A stretch of DNA of 64,000 nucleotides, taken from contig NZ_LBMU02000022.1 in the NCBI RefSeq assembly GCF_001005085.2, positions 1 to 64,000 on the forward strand, written 5' to 3'. The notes under the pieces were generated by a model that saw nothing but the letters and a program-made list of their open reading frames with translations, searched no databases and was not told the DNA's origin. Source of the DNA: Streptomyces humi. GTDB lineage: Bacteria; Actinomycetota; Actinomycetes; Streptomycetales; Streptomycetaceae. The stretch's first letter is position 1; every line of letters begins with the position of its first letter. Of the stretch, positions 8,534 through 17,675 are shown piece after piece. The position numbers and the translations under genes are program-made.

Positions 8534-10786
8534 ATGGGAATGGACGACAACACGTTCGGTCGGCTGCTGCGTGAGGCGCGGCAGCGGGCGCTGTTGACGC
8601 TGGAGGGCCTGGCCGCGGCGTCCGGGGTGAGTGTCCGCGCCATCAGCGACATGGAACGCGGACAGAGTCTGCCGCGCTCCACCACCCTGGGCGAACTGCT
8701 GGAGGCCCTGGGCCCTGACGAGGACGAGCGTCGTCGGCTGGTGCGGGCGGCGCGTCGGCGCACGCACCAGGCACCCCGGCAACTCCCGCCCGATCCCGTG
8801 GTCTTTCACGGCCGGGAGAAGACGCTGGCCGCGGTCCGTGCGATGACCGCGCAGCTCACCGGGCCGGTCCGGCACGTCGTCATCTCGGCGATCGGGGGTA
8901 TGGCCGGGGTCGGCAAGACGACGCTGGCGGTGCACTGGGCGCACCAGGAGGCCGGTCGCTTTCCCGACGGCCAGTTGTACGTGAACCTGCGCGGCTTCGA
9001 GGAGGACGCGCGGCCCCTGGATCCCGGGGAGGCGCTGGGCGGGTTCCTCGGTGCGCTCGGGGTGCCCAGCGCCGATCTTCCGGCCGGCACCCGGGAGCGG
9101 TCGGCGCTGTTCCGGGAGCGGGTGGCTGCCCTGCGGCTGATCGTCGTACTCGACAACGCGCGCGACGAGGAGCAGGTGCGGCCGCTGCTGCCCGCGTCGC
9201 CGGGGTGCCTGGCCATCATCACCTCGCGAGAGCGGATGTCCGGTCTGGCCGCGACGGAGGGGGCGGCGCTGATCGCGCTGGAGGTGTGGAGCGAGGCGGA
9301 GTCGCTGGCGGCGCTGGCCGCGCGGGTCGGCGAGGAACGGGTCCGGGCGGAGCCCCGGGCCGCCGCCGATCTGGTCGGCCTGTGCGGGCAGTTGCCGCTG
9401 GCGGTCGCCGTGGTCGGCGCCCAGCTGAGCGTGTCGCCCGGTCTGCCGCTGCGCGTGGCGGTGCGTGAGCTGGCGGAGGCCAGGCTCGACGCGTTGTCGG
9501 TCGACGACCGGCGTGCCGACGTACGGGCCGTGTTCTCCTGCTCCTACCGGACGCTCCCCGCGGAGACGGCACGGTTCTTCAGGTATCTGTCCCTGCATCC
9601 GGGCCCGGCGGCCTCGGTGGAGTCCGTCGCCTCCTTGGCGGGGGTCGGTGTGCCGGCGGCGAGGCGCCGTCTGCGCGAACTGGTCTCCGCGAGTCTGCTG
9701 ACCCGGGACGCCGAGGGCCGGTACGTCGTGCACGACCTGGTCCGTGCCTACGGTGCGGAACTCGTCGAACGGCACGGCGACGACCGGCACGGCGCGGAGG
9801 CACGTCTGCTGCACTATCTGTGCCACAACGCCCACGCCGCCAACCGCTACATCGCGAGGTACATGCCCGAGCGGGCGGACGTGCCGGTGCCCGCGGTCGT
9901 GAGTGTGGCGATCGACGACCGGGAGGAAGCGCTCGCCTGGTACCGGCAGGAGGAGCAGACCGCGGCGGCTGCCCTGCGGCTGCGGGCGGATCCCGGGCTG
10001 CTGCGCCACCGTGTCGGCCTCGTCCAGGAGTGGGCGAGCTTCCATGTGATCGAGGGGCGGTGGGCTGAGGAGATCACGGCCCAGCGTGTCGGGCTCGACG
10101 CGGCCGTCGCCCTGGACGACCCGGTCGCCCTGGTCAGGGCCGCGGGGAGCCTGGCGCGCGCCCTCGTGGAGACCGGGCGTCTCGACGAGGCCGACGAACC
10201 GGTCGAGCTGATCCTCGCCCAGCTCCACCGGCTGCCCGCCGAGGACCGCGGCCGCGCCGAGCGGAGCATCGCCTGGACGCGGGACGGGCAGGAGCGTCAT
10301 GCGGAGGGCCTGCGTCATTCACGGCGGGCTCTGGAGATCTTCCGTGGACTCGGGCAGCGCGACCAGATCGCGGTGGAACTCGGTTCGGTGGGCTGGTTCC
10401 TCTCCGCCCTCGGTGAGTACCGGGAGGCCATCGTGACGTGTGAGGAGGCCATCCCGATCCTGCGGGACCTCGGTGACCGCGGCAACGAGGCGGCGGCCTG
10501 GGACAGCATCGGCTACGCCCGGCAGCAACTGGGTGATCCCGAGGCCGCGATCGTGGACTACGAGAGGTCCCTGCGGCTGTTCGAGGAACTGTTCAACGAC
10601 TACAGCCTGGCCGCAGTGCTGGACCATCTCGCCTCCGCGCAGCTGGAGTTGGGCGACGTCTCGCGGGCGCGGGCGAGCTGGACGCGGGCGGCCGACCTCT
10701 TCGACGGCCTGCGGGTCGCCCGCGCCGCGGAGATACGTGCCAAGGCGACGGCGCTGTCGCGACCGGAGGCACAGGCCGCTCCGTGA
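8534..10786 (+). CDS. HTH, STAND ATPase and TPR regulator
   Basis: A 750-aa signal-transduction ATPase. Residues of about 8-60 are an XRE helix-turn-helix (LLTLEGLAAASGVSVRAISDMERGQSLPR). An NB-ARC/STAND nucleoside-triphosphatase core follows: Walker A GMAGVGKTT near residue 122, Walker B LIVVLDNARDEEQV, and the GLPLAVAVVGAQL-like motif. The C-terminal third holds helical TPR-type repeats (EYREAIVTCEEAIPILRDLGD, GDPEAAIVDYERSLRLFEE). Such proteins bind DNA in response to a ligand or protein sensed by the TPRs. Its STAND core closely resembles that of the SARP at 34928 (GKTTLAVHW, then FPDGQ). It is a single gene; target unknown. Confidence 0.92.
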   Translation: MGMDDNTFGRLLREARQRALLTLEGLAAASGVSVRAISDMERGQSLPRSTTLGELLEALGPDEDERRRLVRAARRRTHQAPRQLPPDPVVFHGREKTLAAVRAMTAQLTGPVRHVVISAIGGMAGVGKTTLAVHWAHQEAGRFPDGQLYVNLRGFEEDARPLDPGEALGGFLGALGVPSADLPAGTRERSALFRERVAALRLIVVLDNARDEEQVRPLLPASPGCLAIITSRERMSGLAATEGAALIALEVWSEAESLAALAARVGEERVRAEPRAAADLVGLCGQLPLAVAVVGAQLSVSPGLPLRVAVRELAEARLDALSVDDRRADVRAVFSCSYRTLPAETARFFRYLSLHPGPAASVESVASLAGVGVPAARRRLRELVSASLLTRDAEGRYVVHDLVRAYGAELVERHGDDRHGAEARLLHYLCHNAHAANRYIARYMPERADVPVPAVVSVAIDDREEALAWYRQEEQTAAAALRLRADPGLLRHRVGLVQEWASFHVIEGRWAEEITAQRVGLDAAVALDDPVALVRAAGSLARALVETGRLDEADEPVELILAQLHRLPAEDRGRAERSIAWTRDGQERHAEGLRHSRRALEIFRGLGQRDQIAVELGSVGWFLSALGEYREAIVTCEEAIPILRDLGDRGNEAAAWDSIGYARQQLGDPEAAIVDYERSLRLFEELFNDYSLAAVLDHLASAQLELGDVSRARASWTRAADLFDGLRVARAAEIRAKATALSRPEAQAAP

Positions 10787-10841
10787 CGTTCCGCTTCGTG
10801 ACGTTCCGCTCCGTATCGTTCCGCTCCGTATCGTTCCGCTG
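10782..10841. repeat. 4 x 15-bp tandem repeat
   Basis: Four units, CGTGACGTTCCGCTT, CGTGACGTTCCGCTC, CGTATCGTTCCGCTC and CGTATCGTTCCGCTG, begin inside the stop codon of the preceding gene and run into the intergenic gap before the sigma factor. Confidence 0.9.
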
Positions 10842-11022
10842 ACACCTCGCGGCATCGCCGGGTCGGCCGGGAGGTGCTGCGGCGGCGCGAACCCGCCCGA
10901 CGGGTGTGGGCTGTCGGGGACCGGCGTGACACCGATCACAGGAAGGTTTTTCGCTCCGCCGTGTAAGAAACGGGTCGCTGCGCGCATTGCTCGGTGTGAA
11001 AGCCGAGACGAGAGGAGGGCGC

Positions 11023-11607
11023 GTGACGCCTGCCGAGCGCTTCCGAGATGTCTACGAAGAGCATTACCCACGTGTCCTCGGCTATGCCACGAGCCTGGTC
11101 GGACGGCAGGTGGGAGAGGACATCACCAGCGAGACCTTCACGGTCGCCTGGCGGCGGGTGGACGACATCCCGCACCCGCCGCTCCCCTGGCTCCTGGGCG
11201 TGGCCCGCAACCTGGTGCGCGAGCTGCGTCGCCGGGACGCGCTGCGCTACCTGCTGGCGGCCGAGGAGGCACAACGCATCGGCAGCGGCGGCCAGACCGA
11301 CGTCGGTGATGTCGCGGCGGTGGTCACGGACCGGCACATCGCGCTCCAGGCCCTTGCGAGCCTGTCGGATGCCGACCGGGAACTGCTCACGCTGATCGCC
11401 TGGCACGGCCTGAGCGCCCGGGACGCCGCCCGGGTCCTGAACTGCACCGGCGCGACCCTGACCGTCCGGCTGTACCGGGCCCGGCGCCGTCTGGAGAAGG
11501 CTCTCGAGACGGCACAGGCGCCGGAGGCGGGACCGTCGTCCGAAGCGGCATCCGTGAACGCCGTACACACCTCATGTCCCCCTCATGGCCAAGGAGCACC
11601 CGCATGA
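11023..11607 (+). CDS. Sigma-70 family (ECF-type) sigma factor
   Basis: A 194-aa alternative sigma factor. Region 2 is at about residues 5-70 (FRDVYEEHYPRVLGYATSLVG, ITSETFTVAWRRVDDIPHPP, then PWLLGVARNLVRELRR). Region 4 is at about 115-170 (LQALASLSDADRELLTLIAW, SARDAARVLNCTGATLTVRLYRARRRLEKAL). The GTG at 11023 is chosen because GAGGAGG lies eight bases before it. Its stop overlaps the ATG of the next gene (ATGA), so the two are translationally coupled. The partner membrane protein replaces a classical anti-sigma factor in this arrangement. Confidence 0.92.
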   Translation: MTPAERFRDVYEEHYPRVLGYATSLVGRQVGEDITSETFTVAWRRVDDIPHPPLPWLLGVARNLVRELRRRDALRYLLAAEEAQRIGSGGQTDVGDVAAVVTDRHIALQALASLSDADRELLTLIAWHGLSARDAARVLNCTGATLTVRLYRARRRLEKALETAQAPEAGPSSEAASVNAVHTSCPPHGQGAPA

Positions 11608-12818
11608 AGAACCCCGCCAAGCGATCCGGGCGGCCCGACGTCCTGAAGGTGCTCGCGGACGCCCGGCCCGACGCACTGGATCCCTCCCGGCTGGCCGACC
11701 CCACGCGGCAGCGGCAGGACTTCGCCCGCATCACCGCCGAAGCCGCGGACAACCGCGCGGTGCGCCGCAGAAGCGGTTTCCGGCCGCTGGGAGCGGTGGC
11801 CCTCGTGGCCGCGGCGGCGTCGGTGGTGGTGGCCGTGGGTACGGTCGATCGGCAGGCACCGGCCGACCGGCCCGCGGCGCAGCCGCGTTCCGCCACGGGG
11901 ACGCCGTCGTCGGACACCGGCGAGAACGTCCGCGTCGACGGTCACATCGAACTGCTCAGCGCGGCCAGGAAGGCGGAGACCTCGGCCGCCGAGGGCACGT
12001 ACTGGCAGACCACCACACGGTCGCAGAACGTGGACGTCGCCGAGGCGGACGGGCGGTCCTTCGCGGTGCGCAACACGTCGACCGAGGAGTGGTCGGTGGG
12101 TGTGCGGACCGGGACCGGGAGTCTGATGGTCACCGGACTGGACGACGTGACGGAGCCCTGGACCGCGGCGGACAAGGCACGTTGGCAGGCCGCGGGCTCG
12201 CCCGGCAGCGTCACCGTGGAGGCTGGGAAGAAGGGTGAGATCGCCAGGTCGTACACGTTGGGAAGCGGCCGGCCGACGGTCATGCGGACCAACGTCGACG
12301 ACAAGATCTACGCCGTCGGCCCGGACAACGTCTCCTACCAGGACCTTCGGGCGCTGCCCGCCACCAGCACGGAACTGCGCCGGTATCTGGAGAAGCTCTA
12401 CGCGCAGGGCAACAGCGCCGACAGCGGCGCGTCGGACCGCAGCACCTGGATGCTGCGCCAGGCGGGCAACCTCGTGACGATGCCGGTGAAGCCGGCCGTA
12501 CGGGCGGCCGCGTACCGTGTGATGGCCGCGCTGCCCGGGGTGCGCGTGGTCGGACACGTCACGGATCCGCTGGGACGCGAGGGGGTCGGCGTCGAGTTCC
12601 CCGACACGTACCGGACGGCGTTGGGTACCACGAAGCAGCGGCTGGTCGTCGATCCGTCGACCGGCGCGATGCTCTGCGATCAGCTCCTGCTGGTCGAGCC
12701 CTCCGCCAGGGCCGAGGCGGCGGGTCTGAAGGCGGGCACGTCGGTCAACTACCAGGCGACCACCCGGATGAGCTGGGGCGAGCACCAGATCACCGTGCCG
12801 AAGAACGCCCGCGGCTGA
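11604..12818 (+). CDS. CU044_5270-type membrane protein
   Basis: A 404-aa protein that belongs, from its place and layout, to the CU044_5270 family commonly encoded right after ECF sigma factors in actinobacteria. The N-terminus is cytoplasmic (about 55 residues, containing DPTRQRQDFARI), followed by one membrane helix (GAVALVAAAASVVVAV) and a large extracytoplasmic domain with Trp/Tyr-rich strands and a late LGREGVGVEFPDTYR motif. The start overlaps the sigma stop by four bases. Likely role: an envelope sensor that affects sigma activity. This is inferred from context. Confidence 0.85.
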   Translation: MKNPAKRSGRPDVLKVLADARPDALDPSRLADPTRQRQDFARITAEAADNRAVRRRSGFRPLGAVALVAAAASVVVAVGTVDRQAPADRPAAQPRSATGTPSSDTGENVRVDGHIELLSAARKAETSAAEGTYWQTTTRSQNVDVAEADGRSFAVRNTSTEEWSVGVRTGTGSLMVTGLDDVTEPWTAADKARWQAAGSPGSVTVEAGKKGEIARSYTLGSGRPTVMRTNVDDKIYAVGPDNVSYQDLRALPATSTELRRYLEKLYAQGNSADSGASDRSTWMLRQAGNLVTMPVKPAVRAAAYRVMAALPGVRVVGHVTDPLGREGVGVEFPDTYRTALGTTKQRLVVDPSTGAMLCDQLLLVEPSARAEAAGLKAGTSVNYQATTRMSWGEHQITVPKNARG

Positions 12819-12908
12819 TCCGAGCGGGTTCATGTCCCGGACCGCGTCCCCTTGCCGGACAGAGCTCCGCAGGGGGACGCTGCGCGCCGCCTCGGCCGGG
12901 TTCCCGGT

Positions 12909-13010
12909 GGCCGGGCTGCCGGGCTGCCGGTGGCAGGGCTGCTGGGCTGCCGGTGGCAGGGCTGCTGGGCTGCCGGTGGCAGGGCTGCCGGTGGCCGGGT
13001 TGCCGGTGAC
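12909..13010. repeat. 23-bp tandem repeat
   Basis: Units of GGGCTGCCGGTGGCAGGGCT plus GCT begin at 12921, 12944 and 12967, flanked on both sides by partial copies built from the same GCCGG and GGGCTG words. Confidence 0.85.
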
Positions 13011-13067
13011 GCGGCCCGGATCGGCTCCCGTGACAGCTGTGGACGGGCCTTGCAAGTCACCTCTGTA

Positions 13068-13145
13068 TGACACCTGTGCACGGCACCCGTGCATGACACC
13101 TGTGCATGACACCTGTGCGTGACACCCGTGCATGACACCTGTGGC
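13068..13145. repeat. 6 x 13-bp tandem repeat upstream of L,D-transpeptidase
   Basis: Six head-to-tail 13-bp units of consensus TGACACCTGTGCA run from 13068 to 13145, ending about 70 bp before the start of the transpeptidase gene. Unit two begins CGGCACC and the last ends GTGGC; the rest differ by one base. The junctions create TGCATGACACCTGTGCA-like partial dyads, so the array could be a multi-site operator as well as a simple repeat. Confidence 0.85.
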
Positions 13146-13217
13146 GCCTGTGGGGACGTCAGGTGTTCGTGTTCTTTTTCCCTCTTCATTCCCCCTCCTC
13201 CGAGAAAGCCCGCACCC

Positions 13218-14003
13218 ATGCGCCTCCGCAGGCCACATCTGTCGGCGTCCGCCGCCCTCGTCGTCTCCGCGCTCGGCATCGCCGCCTACCTCCACCTGCC
13301 CGAAAGCGACCCCGCACAGGCCGCGGCCGTCCAGGACGCCGCCCGGGCGGCGATCGGGCAGCAGGTGCCCGCGCCCGCCGCGCCCCGGGCGACGGCTCGG
13401 CCGCGGCCGCACTTTCCCGCCCGGTTGCCGGGGGTCGGACCCAAGACCCTGGCGCAGGTCCCGGCCGACACCCGGCAGGTCCTCCTCGTCACCGGGGCCG
13501 GCAGGACGTCGGCCACCGCGGAAGCCGTGCTCTGGCAGCGCGTCGACGGGGGCTGGCGTCCGGGCGCGGTGTGGGCCGCGCACAACGGCTACCGGGGTTG
13601 GACCGACGAGCACTACGCGGGCGACCTGCACAGCCCCGTCGGTGTCTTCGGCCTCACCGACGCCGGCGGGCGCCTGGCCGACCCTGGTACCAAGCTGCCG
13701 TACCACCGGTCCGGTGCCTTCTCGGTCAGCGGCACCGGCTTCGAGGGCGAGCCGCTCAGCGGCGCCTTCGACTACGTCATCGCCATCAACTACAACCGGC
13801 AGCCCGGTACGTCGCCGATGGACGGCACCCAGCCGATGGGCGCGAACCGCGGTGGGGGCATATGGATACACGTCGACCACGGCGGCCCCACGCACGCCTG
13901 CGTCAGTCTCTCCAAGTCGCACATGCGGCAGTTGCTGCGCGCGCTCGAACCCGCTGACCACCCGGTCGTGGTGATGGGTGACGTGGCCTCTCTCGCCCGG
14001 TGA
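13218..14003 (+). CDS. L,D-transpeptidase family protein
   Basis: A 261-aa exported YkuD-fold protein. A signal sequence or N-terminal anchor (RPHLSASAALVVSALGIAAY) is followed by a Pro/Ala-rich linker and the catalytic domain from about residue 85. The active-site signature is present as IWIHVDHGGPTHACVSLS, with the catalytic Cys at residue 228, in place of the usual HGCxRL. Such enzymes make 3-3 cross-links in peptidoglycan or attach proteins to it. The ATG at 13218 is preferred because the longer frame upstream would translate the 13-bp repeat array. It precedes a secreted subtilase on the same strand by 53 bp, so both may act at the cell surface. Confidence 0.85.
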   Translation: MRLRRPHLSASAALVVSALGIAAYLHLPESDPAQAAAVQDAARAAIGQQVPAPAAPRATARPRPHFPARLPGVGPKTLAQVPADTRQVLLVTGAGRTSATAEAVLWQRVDGGWRPGAVWAAHNGYRGWTDEHYAGDLHSPVGVFGLTDAGGRLADPGTKLPYHRSGAFSVSGTGFEGEPLSGAFDYVIAINYNRQPGTSPMDGTQPMGANRGGGIWIHVDHGGPTHACVSLSKSHMRQLLRALEPADHPVVVMGDVASLAR

Positions 14004-14056
14004 TCCGCCCCGCAGACGTGCTGTTCCCACCAAGTCAACGGACAGGAGCCGTTTTC

Positions 14057-17000
14057 ATGCGCAGACCCAGCGGACACCTGGCGGCGGCCGTCGCCCTCGT
14101 CGTGGCGCTCACCTCCGGTTCGGTCGGCGGAGCCGCCGCAGCGGAGCAGGGCGGTGCCCGGAGCGTCGGTGACGCCGGTACGGCGAAGGCGTCGAGGACG
14201 GTGACGCTGGTCACCGGTGACCGGGTCATGGTGAACGCCACCGGCCAGGTCATCGGGGTGGAGCGGGCCAAGGGCCGGGAGAACGTACCGATCGCGGTCC
14301 GGAAGGTCGCCGGACACACACACGTGGTACCCGGTGACGCGGAGCTGCTGCTGGCGACGGGCCGGCTGGACCCGCGGCTGTTCGACGTGACCGGACTGGT
14401 GGCGGACCACTACGACGACGCACACCGTTCCGACCTGCCGCTGATCGTCACCTTCCGGGACCGCAGGAAGCGCTCGACGAGCACGTTCACCGGGGCCGGG
14501 GCGGAGGTCGAGCGCACCCTGTCCGTCGTCAACGGGACGGCGATGCGCACCGCCAAGAACCGTGGTGCCCAGTTCTGGGACGCCGTGACCGGCACCGGCA
14601 CCGGCACCGGCACCGGCACCGGCACCGGCACCGAGCAACGTGCGGGGGCAGAGGCGGGGTTCGCACCCGCTACGGGGGTGAAGAAGGTGTGGCTGGACGG
14701 CACGCTGCGGACCGCCCTCGACAGGGGTGTGCCGCAGATCGGCGCCCCGACCGCCTGGGCCGCCGGCTATGACGGCACCGGCGTCAAGGTCGCCGTGCTG
14801 GACAGCGGCGTCGACGAGGACCACCCGGATCTGGCGGGCCAGGTGATCGCGGAACGCGACTTCTCCGGTTCCCCGGACGTCGAGGACCACTTCGGGCACG
14901 GTACCCATGTGGCGTCCGTCGTCGCCGGGACGGGGGCCGAGTCCGGCGGCACGTACAAGGGCGTCGCTCCGGGTGCGAAGATCCTGGACGGCAAGGTGCT
15001 CGACGACTCGGGCGCCGGCGAGGAGTCCGGCGTCCTGGCCGGTATGGAGTGGGCGGTGGCCCAGGGCGCCGACATCGTCAACCTGAGTCTCGGCGGTGCG
15101 GACACACCCGGCGACGATCCGGTGGAGGAGGCGATCGACCGGCTCTCCGCGGAGACCGGCACGCTCTTCGTCGTCGCGGCCGGCAACGAGGGGCCGGGCG
15201 AGCACACGGTCGACACACCGGGCAGCGCCGCGGCCGCGCTCACCGTCGGCGCCGTCGACAAGGCCGACCGGCTCGCGGACTTCTCCGGCCGCGGCCCGCG
15301 GGTCGGGGACAGCGGGGTCAAACCCGACCTGACCGCGCCCGGTGTCGCGATCACGGCGGCAGCGGCACCCGGCAGCGTCCTGGAGGCGGAATACCCCTCC
15401 GACATACCGGGCTACATCACTCTCGACGGCACCTCCATGGCCACCCCGCACGTGGCCGGCGCGGCCGCCCTCATGGTCCAGGAGCATCCGGACTGGAGCG
15501 GCGAGCGGATCAAGGAGGTGCTGACCGTTTCGGCCGAGCCCGGCGCGTACAGCTCGTTCCAACAGGGCACCGGCCGTACCGATGTGGCCCGTGCCATCGG
15601 GCAGAGCGTCGTCACCGAGCAGGGGCCGCTCGACTTCGGCAGGCAGGAGTGGCCGCACGACGACGACAAGCCGGTGACGAAGCAGCTCACGTACCGCAAC
15701 CTCGGTACGGAGCCGGTCACTCTGGACCTGTCCGTCGACGCGCTCTCGGTGGCCGGTGGACCAGCCGCCGACGGCATGTTCGCCGTCTCGCCGCAGCGGA
15801 TCACCGTCCCGGCGGGCGGTGAGGCGAGCGCCACCGTCACGGCCGACACCCGGGCCGGGAGCACCGACGGCACGTTCGGCGGCTCGGTGTCCGCCGTGTC
15901 CGCCGATGGCAAGGTCAGGGTGCGCACCGCCGTCGGGGTGGAGCGCGAGGTCGAGATGTACACCCTGACGCTGAGGCACGTCGACGAGAACGGCGCCCCC
16001 ACGGGTGATGCCGTGGCCGACGTCCAGGGCGTGGACAGCGACTTCGACGCCTCCTACGCCGACGAGGAGGACGGCGAACTCGCGGTCCGGCTGCCCAAGG
16101 GCGACTACTCCCTCAGCGACATGATCCACCCCGGGTACGAGTCCCCGGTCCACGCGCTGCTGTTCCAGCCGAGACTGCGGCTGGACCGGGACACCACGGT
16201 CACCTTCGATGCCCGGCGGACCCGACCGGTCCGGGCTGCCCTGCCCGACCGGGCGGCCACGAACATCGACGCCCTGGTCGCCGTCGGGTGGCAACGGGGT
16301 GCGGGGCTGGACCGGGGCCTGTTCGCCTACGGTTTCCCCGACTTCCAGAGCTTCACGGTCGGGCAGCTCGGCCCCGAACTGCCCGCCGGCCAGGCGTACG
16401 CCCAGTACGCGGGCACCTGGAGCGACCAGGAGAGCAGCACACCGGTGAACTACCACCTGGCGTGGAGACGTACCGGCCGGCTCGGCGGCTTCAGCACCGA
16501 GGTGGCACCGGCGCAGCTCGCCGCGGTCGACGTCCGGATCGGCTCGCCCACGGCGGGCGAGCCGGTGAACCTCCTCGCGCAGCCCCTCACACCGGACGGC
16601 GAGCTCACCGCGCTGGGCACACCCGTGACGGGCGTCCTGCCGCTGCGGGGCACCGACTACGTCCTCGGCGACGGCATCAGGTGGAACTTCCTCGTCCAGG
16701 CGGGCTCCGGGCCCGACACCGAGCTGTGGACCACCGGGACGTACCGGGCCGGCAGGCACTACACCGAGCGGTTCAACGTCGGCGTCTTCGGCCCGGCCCT
16801 CGGTGACACGAGCACCGCGCCGCCCGTCCTCACCCCCGGGATCTCCCGGAACGGGAACGTCATCAGGGCCTACCTTCCGCAGTACAACGACGGCGCCCGG
16901 CACTGGAACACCCACTCCGGGACGCTGCGGGAGGCTTCGCTGCTGGTCGACGGCAAGGAGGTGGCCGATCCCGACGGGGTCTCCCCGACCGAGGACGTCG

Positions 17001-17455
17001 CCCGGTACACCGTTCCCGCCCAGGACAGCGCGTACGTGCTGACCCTGGACACCTCCCGTGATCCGGCGCTCACACCTGTCAGCACCCGTGTCAGGACGGT
17101 GTGGACCTTCCGTTCCGCCGAGACACCGCAGGGCGCGTGGTCCGCGCTGCCGCTGTCCGTGGTCCGCTTCACGCCCCGTCTGACGTCGGCCAGTACCGCG
17201 AAGGCGGGCCGGAGGTTCGACGTGCCCTTCCACATCGAGGGCGCCGCGGCGGGACAGCGGCCCGGGAAGCTGGCCTTCGCCGTCTCGTACGACGGCGGGA
17301 GCACCTGGCAGCCCGCCGAGGCCGTCGGTGGTACCCACCTGTCGTTGCGGCACCCGGCCGAGGCGGGGTCGGTCTCCCTGCGGGCCGAGCTGACCGACGC
17401 TCAGGGCAACACACTGGTCCAGACGATCGAACGGGCCTACGTCACCACGCAGTAG
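14057..17455 (+). CDS. Secreted S8 family serine peptidase (subtilase)
   Basis: A 1132-aa secreted protease. It has a signal peptide (GHLAAAVALVVALTSGSVGG, then AAAAE), a propeptide to about residue 220 that contains a Thr-Gly repeat, and a subtilisin domain with the complete triad: Asp249 in VAVLDSGVDEDHPD, His281 in GHGTHVASVVAG and Ser460 in GTSMATPHVAGAAA. The NLSLGG and AAGNEGPG motifs are also present. About 600 further residues form beta-sandwich domains, including a PPC/Fn3-like region. The ATG at 14057 follows GGACAGGAG. The size and domain pattern match large Streptomyces S8 peptidases (about 1100 aa). A perfect hairpin follows the stop. Confidence 0.95.
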   Translation: MRRPSGHLAAAVALVVALTSGSVGGAAAAEQGGARSVGDAGTAKASRTVTLVTGDRVMVNATGQVIGVERAKGRENVPIAVRKVAGHTHVVPGDAELLLATGRLDPRLFDVTGLVADHYDDAHRSDLPLIVTFRDRRKRSTSTFTGAGAEVERTLSVVNGTAMRTAKNRGAQFWDAVTGTGTGTGTGTGTGTEQRAGAEAGFAPATGVKKVWLDGTLRTALDRGVPQIGAPTAWAAGYDGTGVKVAVLDSGVDEDHPDLAGQVIAERDFSGSPDVEDHFGHGTHVASVVAGTGAESGGTYKGVAPGAKILDGKVLDDSGAGEESGVLAGMEWAVAQGADIVNLSLGGADTPGDDPVEEAIDRLSAETGTLFVVAAGNEGPGEHTVDTPGSAAAALTVGAVDKADRLADFSGRGPRVGDSGVKPDLTAPGVAITAAAAPGSVLEAEYPSDIPGYITLDGTSMATPHVAGAAALMVQEHPDWSGERIKEVLTVSAEPGAYSSFQQGTGRTDVARAIGQSVVTEQGPLDFGRQEWPHDDDKPVTKQLTYRNLGTEPVTLDLSVDALSVAGGPAADGMFAVSPQRITVPAGGEASATVTADTRAGSTDGTFGGSVSAVSADGKVRVRTAVGVEREVEMYTLTLRHVDENGAPTGDAVADVQGVDSDFDASYADEEDGELAVRLPKGDYSLSDMIHPGYESPVHALLFQPRLRLDRDTTVTFDARRTRPVRAALPDRAATNIDALVAVGWQRGAGLDRGLFAYGFPDFQSFTVGQLGPELPAGQAYAQYAGTWSDQESSTPVNYHLAWRRTGRLGGFSTEVAPAQLAAVDVRIGSPTAGEPVNLLAQPLTPDGELTALGTPVTGVLPLRGTDYVLGDGIRWNFLVQAGSGPDTELWTTGTYRAGRHYTERFNVGVFGPALGDTSTAPPVLTPGISRNGNVIRAYLPQYNDGARHWNTHSGTLREASLLVDGKEVADPDGVSPTEDVARYTVPAQDSAYVLTLDTSRDPALTPVSTRVRTVWTFRSAETPQGAWSALPLSVVRFTPRLTSASTAKAGRRFDVPFHIEGAAAGQRPGKLAFAVSYDGGSTWQPAEAVGGTHLSLRHPAEAGSVSLRAELTDAQGNTLVQTIERAYVTTQ
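14591..14632 (+). repeat. Hexanucleotide run (GGCACC)7 in coding sequence
   Basis: Seven perfect GGCACC units encode an alternating Gly-Thr tract in the propeptide of the subtilase. Gain or loss of units keeps the frame. Confidence 0.95.
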
Positions 17456-17474
17456 CCCGTCGGGCCCGTCATGT

Positions 17475-17516
17475 CCTCCGGCCGGGGGCGGCACCGGTGC
17501 CGCCCCCGGCCGGAGG
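17475..17516. terminator. Perfect 42-bp palindromic hairpin
   Basis: Two 21-base arms (beginning CCTCCGGCCGGGGGCGGCAC) pair perfectly with no loop bases left over. The hairpin starts 19 bases after the subtilase stop. There is no T-run, as is usual for Streptomyces terminators. Confidence 0.8.
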
Positions 17517-17570
17517 TGGCTCGGGGTGCTGCCGGGGTGCGCCGGGCAGGCGTGTCCGGTGACCGGGCTC

Positions 17571-17675
17571 CGGGTGGCTCGTGGGTCGCGTCGTGTGACC
17601 GGCTCCGGGTGGCTCGTGGATCGCGTCCGGTGACCGGCTCCGGGTGGCTCGTGGGTCGCGTCCGGTGGCGGGGTC
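17571..17675. repeat. 3 x 35-bp tandem repeat
   Basis: Copies of a 35-bp unit beginning CGGGTGGCTCGTGGGTCGCG start at 17571, 17606 and 17641. They lie between the subtilase terminator and the 3' end of the Tpg-like gene on the other strand. Confidence 0.9.

Larger units (their letters stand above)
12819..13217. other. Repeat-filled intergenic gap
   Basis: This 399-bp gap contains a 23-bp tandem repeat and then a 13-bp tandem repeat, both listed separately. I see no gene in it. Confidence 0.7.

Noticed and set aside
17475..17516. The perfect 42-bp palindrome as a transposon end or telomere-like foldback
   Set aside because: It has the position and composition of a normal Streptomyces terminator directly behind the subtilase and has no second copy.
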